Positions 7,353 through 17,784 of a DNA stretch of 64,000 nt are shown one piece after another. Position numbers and translations under genes: made by a program. The notes beneath the pieces were generated by a model. That model was given only the letters and a program-made list of their open reading frames with translations, searched no databases and was not told the origin of the DNA. Numbering within the stretch: position 1 is the first letter of the stretch; each line of letters begins with the position of its first letter. This DNA comes from CAHJWH01 sp965198905. GTDB lineage: Bacteria > Pseudomonadota > Alphaproteobacteria > Caulobacterales > Caulobacteraceae. The stretch is taken from positions 2,728,001 through 2,792,000 of the forward strand of contig OZ240678.1 in assembly GCA_965198905.1 (NCBI GenBank). Reading direction: 5' to 3'.

Positions 7353-8921
7353 ATGACTGAACAGGTCCATGCCGCCTTCGCCCTGCTGCCGGGCTATCTC
7401 GCGGGCCATGTGGCGCTGAGCGCTGCGGCGCTGCTGCTTGGGCTGGTCGTCGGCCTGCCGCTCGCCCTCGCCTCGGCACGCATCCCGGCGGTGCGGCTGC
7501 CGGCGCTGGGGTTCGCCAGCCTGGTGCAGACCATTCCGAGCCTGGCCCTGCTCGCCCTGTTCTATCCCGTGCTGCTGCTGGCCTCGACGGCGGCCAAGGC
7601 GCTGAGCGGGCACGGCTTTTCGGCGCTCGGCTTCCTGCCGTCGCTGCTGGCGCTCGGCCTCTACGCCCTGCTGCCGATCCTGCGCAACGGCGTGGCGGGG
7701 CTGACAGGGCTCGACCCCGCGGTGGTGGAGGCGGCGAGGGCGGTGGGCATGACGCCCCGCCAGCGCCTGTTCCAGGTCGAAGCGCCGCTGGCCGCGCCCG
7801 TGCTGATGGCCGGCGTCCGCACCGCCGCGGTGTGGGTGATCGGGGGGGCGACCCTGTCCACTGCGGTCGGCTGGACCAGCCTTGGCGACTACATCTTCTC
7901 GGGGCTGCAGACCGAGAACTGGGTGCTGGTGCTGTTCGGCTGCGGCGCGTCGGCCGCCCTGGCGCTGACCGCCGACGCCCTGCTGGCCCTGATCGAGACC
8001 GGCCTGGCGCGGCGCTCGCGGCTGCGGCTGGCGCTGGGGGCTGCGGGTCTGCTGGCCGGAACAGCGCTTGCGATGTGGCCGCTGGTCGCCGGCGCGGGCG
8101 GCCCGAAACCTTACGTCATCGGGGCCAAGGACTTCTCGGAGCAGTACATCCTGGCCGACCTGATGGCCGACCGGCTGAAGGCCACGGGCGCGCGGGTGGT
8201 GCAGCGCGACGACCTCGGCTCGGTGATCGCCTTCCGGGCGCTCGCGGCAAACGACCTGGACGCCTATGTCGACTATTCCGGCACGTTGTGGACCAATGTG
8301 CTGCACCATACCGACACCCCGCCCCGCGCGATCCTGCTGAAGCGCCTCGCCGCCGAGCTGAAGCTCCGCTACGGCGTGACCCTGCTGGGCCCGCTGGGGT
8401 TCGAGAACGCCTACGTCCTGGCCATGAAGTCCACGCGGGCGGACAGCCTGCACATGGCCAGCCTGTCCGACCTGGCGCCGCACGCGCCCGGCCTGGTGCT
8501 GGGGTCGGACCTGGAGTTCCTGTCGCGCCCCGAATGGCGCGCGCTGTCGGGCGCCTACGACCTGCATTTCAAGGCCCTGCACCGCTACCAGCCCACCTTC
8601 ATGTACAGCGCGCTGGAGGGCGGCGAGGTGGACGTGATCTCCGCCTTCTCGTCGGACGGCCGCATCGCCGCCGACCACCTGGTCGCCCTGACCGACCCCA
8701 AGGGCGCCGCCCCGAGCTACGACGCCGTGATCCTGCTCTCGCCCCGCCGCGCGAACGACGCGCGCCTGCGCGCGGCGCTGCAGCCCCTGATCGGCGCCAT
8801 CCCGGTCGAAGCCATGCGCGCCGCCAACCTCACCGTCGACCGCGACGCGGACAAGCGCACGCCCGAGCAGGCGGCGCAGGCCCTGGCGAAGGCCATCGCC
8901 CGTGGAGCGCCGTCACAGTGA
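7353..8921 (+). CDS. Fused ABC permease/substrate-binding protein for quaternary amines (OpuBB-OpuBC/ProW-ProX type)
   Basis: A 522-residue fusion. The N-terminal half (about 1-250) is a BPD_transp_1 permease with several hydrophobic helices and the EAA-type loop EAARAVGMTPRQRLFQVEAP. The C-terminal half (about 255-515) is an OpuAC-type binding domain opening with YVIGAKDFSEQYILADL and DAYVDYSGTLW. Fused permease-binder proteins are known for glycine betaine, choline and carnitine uptake. With the upstream ATPase this makes a complete two-gene importer. The actual ligand is unproven, and coupling to an aldolase is not typical of osmoprotectant operons. Confidence 0.9.
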   Translation: MTEQVHAAFALLPGYLAGHVALSAAALLLGLVVGLPLALASARIPAVRLPALGFASLVQTIPSLALLALFYPVLLLASTAAKALSGHGFSALGFLPSLLALGLYALLPILRNGVAGLTGLDPAVVEAARAVGMTPRQRLFQVEAPLAAPVLMAGVRTAAVWVIGGATLSTAVGWTSLGDYIFSGLQTENWVLVLFGCGASAALALTADALLALIETGLARRSRLRLALGAAGLLAGTALAMWPLVAGAGGPKPYVIGAKDFSEQYILADLMADRLKATGARVVQRDDLGSVIAFRALAANDLDAYVDYSGTLWTNVLHHTDTPPRAILLKRLAAELKLRYGVTLLGPLGFENAYVLAMKSTRADSLHMASLSDLAPHAPGLVLGSDLEFLSRPEWRALSGAYDLHFKALHRYQPTFMYSALEGGEVDVISAFSSDGRIAADHLVALTDPKGAAPSYDAVILLSPRRANDARLRAALQPLIGAIPVEAMRAANLTVDRDADKRTPEQAAQALAKAIARGAPSQ

Positions 8922-9042
8922 TTAAGGAAGGTAAAGCGGCCGTTTTGAACAGCCGTTAAGGGTGGTTAGGCGACATAGGCGAACAGTAGGTTCACCCAGC
9001 TTTTCCCTGTTGCTTCTGATCAAAAGGAATGCGGAGGATGAG

Positions 9043-9735
9043 ATGAGAAGAAATCGATGGCGTCTGTTAGCGGTGAACTGGTCTCGCCAGCCTTACGCAA
9101 AGCTACTCGTTGTATGCTGCGTAGCTCTGGCAGCTTGTCCAACGGGGGCGTGTAGCATCCAGAAGCTACCGCCATACGAGTACAAGCTCTCCTTCACGCT
9201 AAGAGACAACCAGGGGGACCACACAGGTTCGAGCGCCGTTCTTGTCCATCCTCGAATAAATAAGAGCATAGATGGTAGCTACTACGATACATCGGTTGAA
9301 GGTGAGGCCACCGCAGTCCGTCTCGGTGATGGTAGGCTGGTATTTGCCCTCCTGAGTACGTTTGGGCGGGGGAAAAATTCAGGGCCACCGCTTCCCCGAG
9401 ACGCTGATGGGCCTCCAATCGTTTTATCGGGCGAGCAGATGCCGCTGTTTTTGACGTTCACGAGTCTGACTGATCCGAAGAGCTATCAGTTCGTCTGGCC
9501 GGACAACCCAATGGCAACTTTGGGGCCCGGAGTTACTTTCATTAAAGCAGAGGTAAGCTTGACGACTGAGCCTGTGAATAATACGATATTTACAACACTG
9601 CCCTGGCTAAAGCTCATGCGCAGCGGCGATACCAATATTTCGACAGGGGATTTTGGATGCATCGTCAACCGACTTAGAGAGTGTGTCTTCAAGAGCGACC
9701 TCGTTGGCAACGGCTTCTCACTGTTAGATCGTTAG
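9043..9735 (+). CDS. Hypothetical secreted lipoprotein, A/T-richer than its surroundings
   Basis: A 230-residue protein. The ATG at 9043 is preceded by GGAGG at 9033-9037, which decides this start over upstream options. A basic N-terminus is followed by LLVVCCVALAACPTG, a plausible lipobox (LAAC). The mature part looks beta-rich (YKLSFTLRDNQGDHTGSSAV). The family is not recognised. Codon use includes many A/T-ending codons unlike both flanks, suggesting acquisition by transfer. Confidence 0.7.
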   Translation: MRRNRWRLLAVNWSRQPYAKLLVVCCVALAACPTGACSIQKLPPYEYKLSFTLRDNQGDHTGSSAVLVHPRINKSIDGSYYDTSVEGEATAVRLGDGRLVFALLSTFGRGKNSGPPLPRDADGPPIVLSGEQMPLFLTFTSLTDPKSYQFVWPDNPMATLGPGVTFIKAEVSLTTEPVNNTIFTTLPWLKLMRSGDTNISTGDFGCIVNRLRECVFKSDLVGNGFSLLDR

Positions 9736-10389
9736 GCTCGCTGAATGGCAGCTACGGGTCGTTCTTTCCCATCAGCTTTTCGCCTGGAAGCGGACTTACC
9801 AATTAGAGCGGCGCCTGGTCATCTGCCGCAGCTCCCCGCCTTCGGCTACCTCTGTGGGCACGGCGGCTCCGATCGAACGGCAGGCGGGACGACAGGACTG
9901 CGCAAACCCGGGGGCCGGAAGGCGCCCAAGAGATTGTTCCCGGTCAAACGGCGCAGCATGAGTGCCCGACATCCAATTAGGTCGTCTCAAAGGCATCGTA
10001 GGCCTAGACAACGCCCAGGTCCTTGGCAGCGGCGGAAACAACCCCCGCGCAGGACCCGCGCCCTGTGGGGGCGCGTAAGCGTAACCGGTCCTTGACGTGC
10101 GTTCGCCCCACGCGGGGGAGGCTCCACACCGACGAAGCCGCGCTGAGGCCAGCGCGGCCGGACTTGTTGGGGGTGGCCAAACCCGACCCTTTCCCTCCAG
10201 GGGAGGGAGGTCTGAGGGTGCGTTGGAAGGGTTAGGATCCACCTTGCTTTGCACGGGCTCGTACAGGGGCCAAGCCTGGTCGACCTTGACTTTCCACCCC
10301 CCGTCCCTAAGTCGAATTGAACAGATCGGGAATCGGGCGCGCGCGCCTCGACGGCGCATCCGCCGGCCCCGGTCGCCTTCCTACGAGAC
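9736..10389. other. Gene-free gap before the DEAD-box helicase
   Basis: About 650 bases with no credible gene. Frames on both strands have no recognisable domain. The right part holds C/G-run direct and inverted segments (CCCTTTCCCTCCAGGGGAGGGAGG around 10190-10212, and GCGTTCGCCCCACGCGGGGGAG near 10099) of the dispersed intergenic type. A long helicase 5' untranslated region or an sRNA could lie here, but nothing specific is visible. Confidence 0.5.
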
Positions 10390-12132
<1,743 letters not shown>

Positions 12133-12207
12133 CGCGATTTCGTTTTCCCGCGTTTACTCTACGTTTCTGTCCCGTGGTTATCGTCGTTGTGGGCGAGGGC
12201 GAAGGTC

Positions 12208-13284
12208 GTGGCGGATCGGATGGCGAACGACATCGAGATTTCGCTGAGGGGTCCGGGATCCTACGCGCTGGCTGGTGCCGCCCTGGTCGCCATGAAGGCC
12301 GCGGGAGTCTGGCCGACGCCCCTTAATTTCGAGTTGTGGCTGCATGTCGCCGCGGACGCCGACTGCCCGCTCAGCCGGGAAATCCTCGCCCTCACCGCCG
12401 CCGGAGAGCCGATCACCGAGGCTAAGAGCGAGGAGCTGGCCGCGCGCTTCCTGCCGCGAGGCCGACTGGACGAGGAAATCCGCGACGCCGGACAGCACCT
12501 GGACCTCCAGCTGGAACAGGTGTCCCGGGCCATCACCTCGGCCCAGAAGTCCACCGCCGAGTACGGCCGCACCTTGGCCGGCGCGTCTAAGGAACTCGCG
12601 CCTGAAGCGGAGCCCTCCGACGTCAGGCGGATGATCCAGACGCTCGCCACCGCCACCCGGCGAGTGCAGCGCGAGAACGACACTCTGGAACAGCGCCTCA
12701 ACACTTCGACCAGCGAGGTCAAGCGGTTACGAGAACATCTTGAGCATGCGCGCCACGACGCCATGACCGATGCACTCAGCAACCTGCCCAACCGCAAGGC
12801 CTTCGACCTGGGCCTGGCCCGGGCCTGCGAGCAGGCGGAGGCGAGCGGCGCGCCGCTGACCCTGGCGGTGCTCGATATCGACTATTTCAAGCGCTTCAAC
12901 GATACCTGGGGCCATCAGACTGGCGACCAGGTGATCCGCTTTGTGGCGAGCGTCATCCGCAAGCACGGCGATCCACCGCGGCTGCCCGCGCGCTATGGCG
13001 GGGAGGAGTTCGCCCTGGTGCTGCCCGGCGAGGGAGCGGGCCAGGCGGCCCAGGCGCTCGATGCCATCCTTCTCGAGATATCCTCCCGGGCGCTGAAACG
13101 CCGCTCGACCGACGAGGACCTCGGTGCGATCACCGTCTCCGCCGGATTGGCGCAGCGACGCCCGGGCGAGAGCCTGGCGGGGTTCGTGGAACGGGCGGAT
13201 GCGGCGCTCTACGCCTCCAAGCGCGCCGGCCGCAACTGCGTCACCAACGCCGAAGGGCCGTCCGACCAGGCGGTGGCGGCCTGA
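12208..13284 (+). CDS. GGDEF-domain protein (probable diguanylate cyclase) with degenerate I-site
   Basis: About 358 residues from a GTG preceded by GAGGG at 12195-12199; an ATG at 12220 is a close alternative. The N-terminal part (about 1-185) is helical, soluble and ends in a coiled coil. The GGDEF domain follows (TDALSNLPNRKAF, LDIDYFKRFNDTWGHQTGD, RYGGEEF near residue 264). The active site is intact for making c-di-GMP. Where PleD has the inhibitory RxxD motif five residues before GGEEF, this protein has DPPR, so product inhibition is probably lost. No transmembrane segment or known sensor domain was seen. Confidence 0.88.
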   Translation: MADRMANDIEISLRGPGSYALAGAALVAMKAAGVWPTPLNFELWLHVAADADCPLSREILALTAAGEPITEAKSEELAARFLPRGRLDEEIRDAGQHLDLQLEQVSRAITSAQKSTAEYGRTLAGASKELAPEAEPSDVRRMIQTLATATRRVQRENDTLEQRLNTSTSEVKRLREHLEHARHDAMTDALSNLPNRKAFDLGLARACEQAEASGAPLTLAVLDIDYFKRFNDTWGHQTGDQVIRFVASVIRKHGDPPRLPARYGGEEFALVLPGEGAGQAAQALDAILLEISSRALKRRSTDEDLGAITVSAGLAQRRPGESLAGFVERADAALYASKRAGRNCVTNAEGPSDQAVAA

Positions 13285-13317
13285 GCCGGGCTGGCTTGGA
13301 GACTTGGCGCTAAATCC

Positions 13318-15996
13318 TCATCCAACCTCGCCCGGCGCCTCGCCGCAGCTCTGACAGACCCGACGCACGCCGCGGTAGCTGAGCGCCACGTCTCCGCAGG
13401 CGGGGCAGATGTCCTGGTCGACCGTGGCGTGGAACCGGCCGGCTGATCTTGCCGAGGGCAGGAACAACAGGTTGTCGGGGGCGGCCCCGCGGGAAAACCC
13501 CTTGGAGATGAAGTGCGCCGCCGGCATGGGCTCGACCGGTCCCTGGCCCTCCGCAGCGCCCGCGCCGAGGCCGTCGGCGTCCAGGGCGTTCGTGTCGCCG
13601 CTCGCGAGGTCCTGGCGGTCCAGATAGCTGACGCCGAGCTCGCGGAAGATGTAGTCCAGGATCGAGGTGGCCGAGCGCACGGTGTCGTTGCCGGTCACCG
13701 CGCCCGCCGGCTCGAAGCGGGTGAACACGAAGGCGTCGACGAATTCTTCTAGAGGCACACCGTATTGCAGGCCGATGCTGATGGCGATGGCGAAATTGTT
13801 CATCACCGAGCGGAAGGCGGCGCCTTCCTTGTGCATGTCGATGAACACCTCGCCCAGTTCGCCGTCGTCGTATTCTCCAGTGTGCAGATAGACCTTATGG
13901 CCGCCGACGCTGGCCTTCTGGATATAGCCCTTGCGGCGATGGGGGAGGCGGCGGCGGGTGCGGGCGCGCTCGACCTCCACCACGCGCTCGATCACCCGCT
14001 CCGACGGCGGCGCCGGCTGGGAGATCGGCGGCTCGGCGGGGAGCGACAGCACGCGCGTATCATTTTGCGGCCGCTCCAGGCGCAGGGCGCTGGCACCTAG
14101 ATCGAGCGCCTGTCGCGCCGCGTCCAGCGCCGCCAGCGCTCCGTCATCAGCCGCCAGGGGTATCGCCGCCACGACTGGGGCGCACGCGAAGGGCTGCAGC
14201 GCGGCCGCCATCTTTGCTCTAGCCGCCAGGGTGACGACGACGCCCGGCGCGAAGACGGGGTCGACGACGTCCGCCAAGTCCTGGGGCTCGGCCGGTCCCA
14301 GCAGGATGCGTTCGGTGCGGGCGATCTGGTCCCGGTCGAATCCGGCCAGCTCCAGTACGCCATCGGCGGTGCGCGTCGCGCCCAGCACGTCCTGGACGAA
14401 GCCTTCGCCCAGCACGTCGGGGCTGAAGGCGTCTTCCAGGCTGCGCGCGGAGGGAAGGGCGGCCTCCGCACGCCCGATCTCCAGCTCGGTGAAGCCCGCA
14501 GCGGTCAGGGACGCCCGGTTCACCGGGGCGTCAGCGTCCAGGCGGCGATGGCCGAGCACCTGCGCCCGCAGGGCGGCGGGGGCGATTCCGAGGGCCTGGG
14601 CGCCCTGCAGGGCCGCCGCGTCGAGCACGGCGACGACGTCGCCGTCGGCTGTCTCGCTCCAGCCCTTCGGACCCGCCCAGGACGCAGCGCCCGTGCCGAC
14701 GCCCCCCAGGCGCAAGCCCACCTCAGGGTCGCAGCGTACATCCAGCCGCTGCAGATTACGCAGGCCGTGCAGGGCCGCCTTGTCCGCCAGTTCGTCCAGG
14801 GCTCGGGCGGCGAGGGCGCCGAGCCCCTGGCCGCCGGCCGGCAGCGTCGCCTTCATCCGTCGTAGCCGGGCGAGTTCCGCGCGGCGTCCAGGCTTGAAAC
14901 CGGGGCAGGGGGCCAGCCGCTCGGCCATCTCGGCTGAGGCGAGGCCGGACGCCGCCGCCGCCAGGGCGAGCACCACCTGCGCCTCCGCGCGTCCTTCGGG
15001 CGAGTCGAACGCCAGGCCGCGCGCGACCAGGTATTCGGCCAGCCCCACGATGTTGAGTGCAAGGGGGTGATCGGGAGACCGGGCACGGACGACGTGACAG
15101 GCTTCGATCTCCAGCGCGACTGTCCAAAAGCGCACCGTTGCTCCAAACGCTTCCGCATCGAAGCCTGCGTCGCTGAGGAAGGCGTGGACGTTCACCGCCG
15201 CCGCGGGCGCTATCGCCGCCGCCTGCATCCGCGCCGCCCCGCCGCCCGGGATGGTCAGGATGGCGGACCCACCGGCCTCCCAAGCGAAAGCCGCGGCGCC
15301 GCCGCAGAGCTCGCCGACCAGCAGCACGGGCGTGCGGCTCGACCGCGGCCCCATCGGCGCCTCGATTGAGCCCCAAGTTTGCAGCTCCAAGCCGGACTGT
15401 GCGAGGGCGATGCGGTCCAGGATCATCGCATCGCTGCATCCGGCCTCGCGCGCGGCGCGGGCGGCCCTGGCCAGCCGCGGGTTCTGTGCCGGGTCGGCGC
15501 AGGCGGGGCGGCGGCCCTCGCACGCCTGAACCGCCGCACTTACCTCGTCCAGGAGCACACGCAGGCGTTCGGCCGCAGCCTCCGCAGCGCGATCATTGCG
15601 CATTCGCATCACTTGGTGCGCCACGCTCGCGTCGGCTTCGGGGCCGTCGAGGTCCACGACGTCAGGCGTCAACGTCGCGTCTGCGGGCGCCGCGAGGCCG
15701 AGGATCAGGCTGGCTTCGATTTCGCCGCGAAAGCGCCGAGCCTCCTGGGCGTCGCCGAAAAGACCAAGCGTCGCGCCGCTCCGCGCCAGTTCCTCACCAT
15801 AGGCCTCCGCGGCCTGCTGCACGCCGTCGTCGCAAGGCAAACGGACGCCTTCGGCCCAGTCCAGCCAAGCCTCCAGGCGCGCCGTGGTCCAGCCTTCAGG
15901 CACTTGGCGCTCAACGATCACGCCTCCGCGCTCAATGTGGCGCGGCGGCGTCTGGACCGCTGCGGACCGTTCTGCGAGCCGCCGTGGGAAGCGCAT
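13318..15996 (-). CDS. Degenerate class II (B12-type) ribonucleotide reductase paralogue with TSCPD domain
   Basis: 892 residues from an ATG with GGAG seven bases upstream; the frame is open to 16050. The last third is clearly NrdJ-like: LPHRRKGYIQKASVGGHKVY, FIDMHKEGAAFRSVMNNFAI, GLQYGVPLEEFVDAFVFTRF, TGNDTVRSATSILDYIFREL, then a Cys4 zinc ribbon (CPAC...CQSC). Weaker colinear matches run through the barrel region (FWTVALEI, FDSPEGRAEAQ, SAEMAERLAPCPGF, LRNLQ, LQPFA). The catalytic landmarks expected between them, the NPCSEY-type loop and the TACNLASLNL segment, are replaced by Ala-rich sequence (MQAAAIAPAAAVNVHAFL). A reductase is therefore unlikely; a pseudoenzyme, possibly nucleotide- or DNA-binding or regulatory, fits better. 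No cobalamin riboswitch was seen upstream. Confidence 0.82.
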   Translation of the reverse strand: MRFPRRLAERSAAVQTPPRHIERGGVIVERQVPEGWTTARLEAWLDWAEGVRLPCDDGVQQAAEAYGEELARSGATLGLFGDAQEARRFRGEIEASLILGLAAPADATLTPDVVDLDGPEADASVAHQVMRMRNDRAAEAAAERLRVLLDEVSAAVQACEGRRPACADPAQNPRLARAARAAREAGCSDAMILDRIALAQSGLELQTWGSIEAPMGPRSSRTPVLLVGELCGGAAAFAWEAGGSAILTIPGGGAARMQAAAIAPAAAVNVHAFLSDAGFDAEAFGATVRFWTVALEIEACHVVRARSPDHPLALNIVGLAEYLVARGLAFDSPEGRAEAQVVLALAAAASGLASAEMAERLAPCPGFKPGRRAELARLRRMKATLPAGGQGLGALAARALDELADKAALHGLRNLQRLDVRCDPEVGLRLGGVGTGAASWAGPKGWSETADGDVVAVLDAAALQGAQALGIAPAALRAQVLGHRRLDADAPVNRASLTAAGFTELEIGRAEAALPSARSLEDAFSPDVLGEGFVQDVLGATRTADGVLELAGFDRDQIARTERILLGPAEPQDLADVVDPVFAPGVVVTLAARAKMAAALQPFACAPVVAAIPLAADDGALAALDAARQALDLGASALRLERPQNDTRVLSLPAEPPISQPAPPSERVIERVVEVERARTRRRLPHRRKGYIQKASVGGHKVYLHTGEYDDGELGEVFIDMHKEGAAFRSVMNNFAIAISIGLQYGVPLEEFVDAFVFTRFEPAGAVTGNDTVRSATSILDYIFRELGVSYLDRQDLASGDTNALDADGLGAGAAEGQGPVEPMPAAHFISKGFSRGAAPDNLLFLPSARSAGRFHATVDQDICPACGDVALSYRGVRRVCQSCGEAPGEVG

Positions 15997-16171
15997 TCCA
16001 GGTCTCCACATCTGGACCTCGACGGTAGCCAAACCGCGGCCGGGACGCAACGGGTAGCGCTTTGCAGCGATGCAGCCGCAACATCTGGTCGGGTCTGAAA
16101 TCCTGGACGCCGTGGTGCGCGGCGCCTATAACTCGCGGGCTTCCTTATCGCCCGCCGCCCGGTGATCCCCA

Positions 16172-16567
16172 GTGCTCGAGAAGATTTTCACGTGGTGGAA
16201 CGGCGCCACGATCGGCGCCCTGTTCACTATCAAGAAGCAGGCTGTGCTCATCGGCGAGGACAGCCTGGGTAACCGTTACTACGAGGCGCGAACCACGCGC
16301 ACCAGCTACGACAAGCACAAGCGCCGTTACGTCATCTACAAGGGCTATGCGGAGGCCACCAAGGTGCCGGCGGAGTGGCACGGCTGGCTGCACTACACCT
16401 TCGACGAGCCGCCGACCGTCGAGCCCTTCAAGCTCCGAAGCTGGGAAAAGCCCCATCTGCCCAACATGACCGGCACGCCCTACGCCTACCGGCCTGCGGG
16501 GTCCATCGTTGGCGCCGGCGAGCGCGCCCAGGCGGTGGGCGACTACCAGCCCTGGACACCGGAGTAG
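16172..16567 (+). CDS. NADH:ubiquinone oxidoreductase subunit NDUFA12 (17.2 kDa)
   Basis: A 131-residue protein of the NDUFA12/B17.2 family, an accessory complex I subunit found in alphaproteobacteria and mitochondria. It has the family patterns GEDSLGNRYYE and VPAEWHGWLHYTFDEPP, and a C-terminal PNMTGTPYAYRP motif. GTG start. It is the first gene of a run with mlaD-like and DUF2155 genes, an arrangement typical of alphaproteobacteria. It faces the inner membrane side of complex I; no nuo genes are in the window. Confidence 0.93.
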   Translation: MLEKIFTWWNGATIGALFTIKKQAVLIGEDSLGNRYYEARTTRTSYDKHKRRYVIYKGYAEATKVPAEWHGWLHYTFDEPPTVEPFKLRSWEKPHLPNMTGTPYAYRPAGSIVGAGERAQAVGDYQPWTPE

Positions 16568-16571
16568 GGCC

Positions 16572-17102
16572 GTGGCCGAACGCCAGCAGTGGGCGGAGAC
16601 CGGGCTGGGGGCGCTGGTGCTCGCCGCCGCGATCGGCTTCCTCTCCTACGCCTTGTCCCACACCGCGGGTGGCGGAGGCGGCGGTTATACGCTCAACGCG
16701 CGGTTCGGCGAGGTGGGCGCACTGTCGCCGGGGGCTGCGGTGAGCGTCGCCGGGGTCAAGGTCGGCACGGTGCAGTCGGTGAAGCTCGATCCCAAGACCT
16801 TCCTGGCCGACACGGTGATGAGCATTCAGCCGGACATCCGGCTGCCATCCGACTCCACGGTGAAGATCACCCAGGACAGCCTGCTCGGCGGCCAGCACCT
16901 TTCAGTGGAGCCCGGTGGCGCTTTGGACAATCTGAAGCCGGGCGGGACTTTCAGCAACACCCAGGGTGCGGTGGACCTGTTCGGCTTGATCGGGTCGGTG
17001 TTGCGGCCCCAGACAGGGCAGACCGGCAAGGGCGCAGCCCCGGGTGCGACGACGCCACCTGCGGCGACCCCGCCCGACGCGGCCTCCGGCCCAGGGGGCT
17101 GA
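16572..17102 (+). CDS. mlaD: Outer-membrane lipid asymmetry protein MlaD (MCE domain)
   Basis: 176 residues from a GTG four bases after the NDUFA12 stop. One N-terminal transmembrane helix (ALVLAAAIGFLSYAL) is followed by a single MCE domain (YTLNARFGEVGALSPGAAVS, VAGVKVGTVQSVKLD, LLGGQHLSVEPGG), then a Pro/Ala-rich tail. MlaD hexamers receive phospholipids at the periplasmic face of the MlaFE transporter. The ATPase and permease are not beside it; a second, longer MCE protein is at 31633 in a complete operon. Confidence 0.9.
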   Translation: MAERQQWAETGLGALVLAAAIGFLSYALSHTAGGGGGGYTLNARFGEVGALSPGAAVSVAGVKVGTVQSVKLDPKTFLADTVMSIQPDIRLPSDSTVKITQDSLLGGQHLSVEPGGALDNLKPGGTFSNTQGAVDLFGLIGSVLRPQTGQTGKGAAPGATTPPAATPPDAASGPGG

Positions 17103-17106
17103 TCGC

Positions 17107-17784
17107 ATGAAGGCAAAGCGGGGACTTTTGCTCCTGGCGGCCGGCGGCGCGCTCGCGGGCGGGGCTGGATTAGGCTTGGCGCAGGACCAGAACCAGATTC
17201 TGCCGGGGCCGGCGCCTTTCGGCCAGAACCAAGTGGAAAACACGCTCGCCCCGGCCGAGGTCGTGACCCCGCTGGACATCCCTCCGGCCGAGGAGGCGCC
17301 GGCCGCAGAGGTGGCGCCACCTGCCTCGCCTGCACCCGCGCCCGTATCCAATACGATCGACAACATGGTGGCCGAGGCGCCGCCGCCCCCGCCACCCCCG
17401 CCCAAGCGGCCGCAGCACCCGGTCGCCGTGCTGCAGGCGCTGGACAAGGTCACCGCCGAAACGCTTCGCTTCGAGGCCAAGGTGAACGAACCGGTGCGCT
17501 ATAAGGATCTGGTGATCACCGTTCACGCTTGCGAGACCCAGGCGTCCGACGAGCCCTACGCCCAGACCGCCGCCAACATGCAGGTGCAGTACCAGCCTGA
17601 GGTGCTCGGCGGTCGCAAGCCCGAGGTGGCGCGCGAGGTGTTTCGGGGCTGGATGTTCGGGGACGCGCCCGGGCTGCACCCCTTCGAGCATCCGATCTAT
17701 GACGTGTGGGTGATCGCCTGCAAGACGCCCGCGCCGGCGGCCGCGCCCGCCGCCGCGCCGGCGCCCGCCGGGGCCAGCCTGTAG
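17107..17784 (+). CDS. DUF2155 domain-containing exported protein
   Basis: 225 residues. A signal peptide (LLLAAGGALAGGAGLGLAQ) is followed by a Pro/Ala-rich linker with a run of prolines (about residues 90-105) and a C-terminal DUF2155 domain (KVNEPVRYKDLVITVHACET, FRGWMFGDAPGLHPFEHPIY, DVWVIACKT). It is conserved next to mlaD and aat in alphaproteobacteria, with unknown function, presumably periplasmic. Its last 88 bases overlap the convergent aat gene; the shared GC-repeat stretch encodes PAAAPAAAPAPAG on this strand. Confidence 0.87.
   Translation: MKAKRGLLLLAAGGALAGGAGLGLAQDQNQILPGPAPFGQNQVENTLAPAEVVTPLDIPPAEEAPAAEVAPPASPAPAPVSNTIDNMVAEAPPPPPPPPKRPQHPVAVLQALDKVTAETLRFEAKVNEPVRYKDLVITVHACETQASDEPYAQTAANMQVQYQPEVLGGRKPEVAREVFRGWMFGDAPGLHPFEHPIYDVWVIACKTPAPAAAPAAAPAPAGASL

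Noticed and set aside
7155..8678. Long minus-strand open frame antisense to the ABC permease/binding fusion
   Set aside because: Gln/Arg/His-rich shadow of a clear transporter gene, with no domain.
8950..8972. Possible CtrA box (TTAAGGGTGGTTAG)
   Set aside because: The spacer is 6 rather than 7 bases and the second half-site is TTAG, so it does not fit the consensus.
9796..10359. Minus-strand frame in the gap before the helicase
   Set aside because: Translation runs through dispersed C/G-run repeats and has no domain or supported start.
13931..15070. Long plus-strand frame within the reductase-like gene
   Set aside because: Arg/Ser/Ala-rich shadow; the minus-strand gene has clear NrdJ-like sequence across the same bases.
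15997..16171. Cobalamin riboswitch upstream of the reductase-like gene
   Set aside because: The divergent gap is too short for the usual element and no B12-box-like sequence was seen, consistent with loss of B12 dependence.
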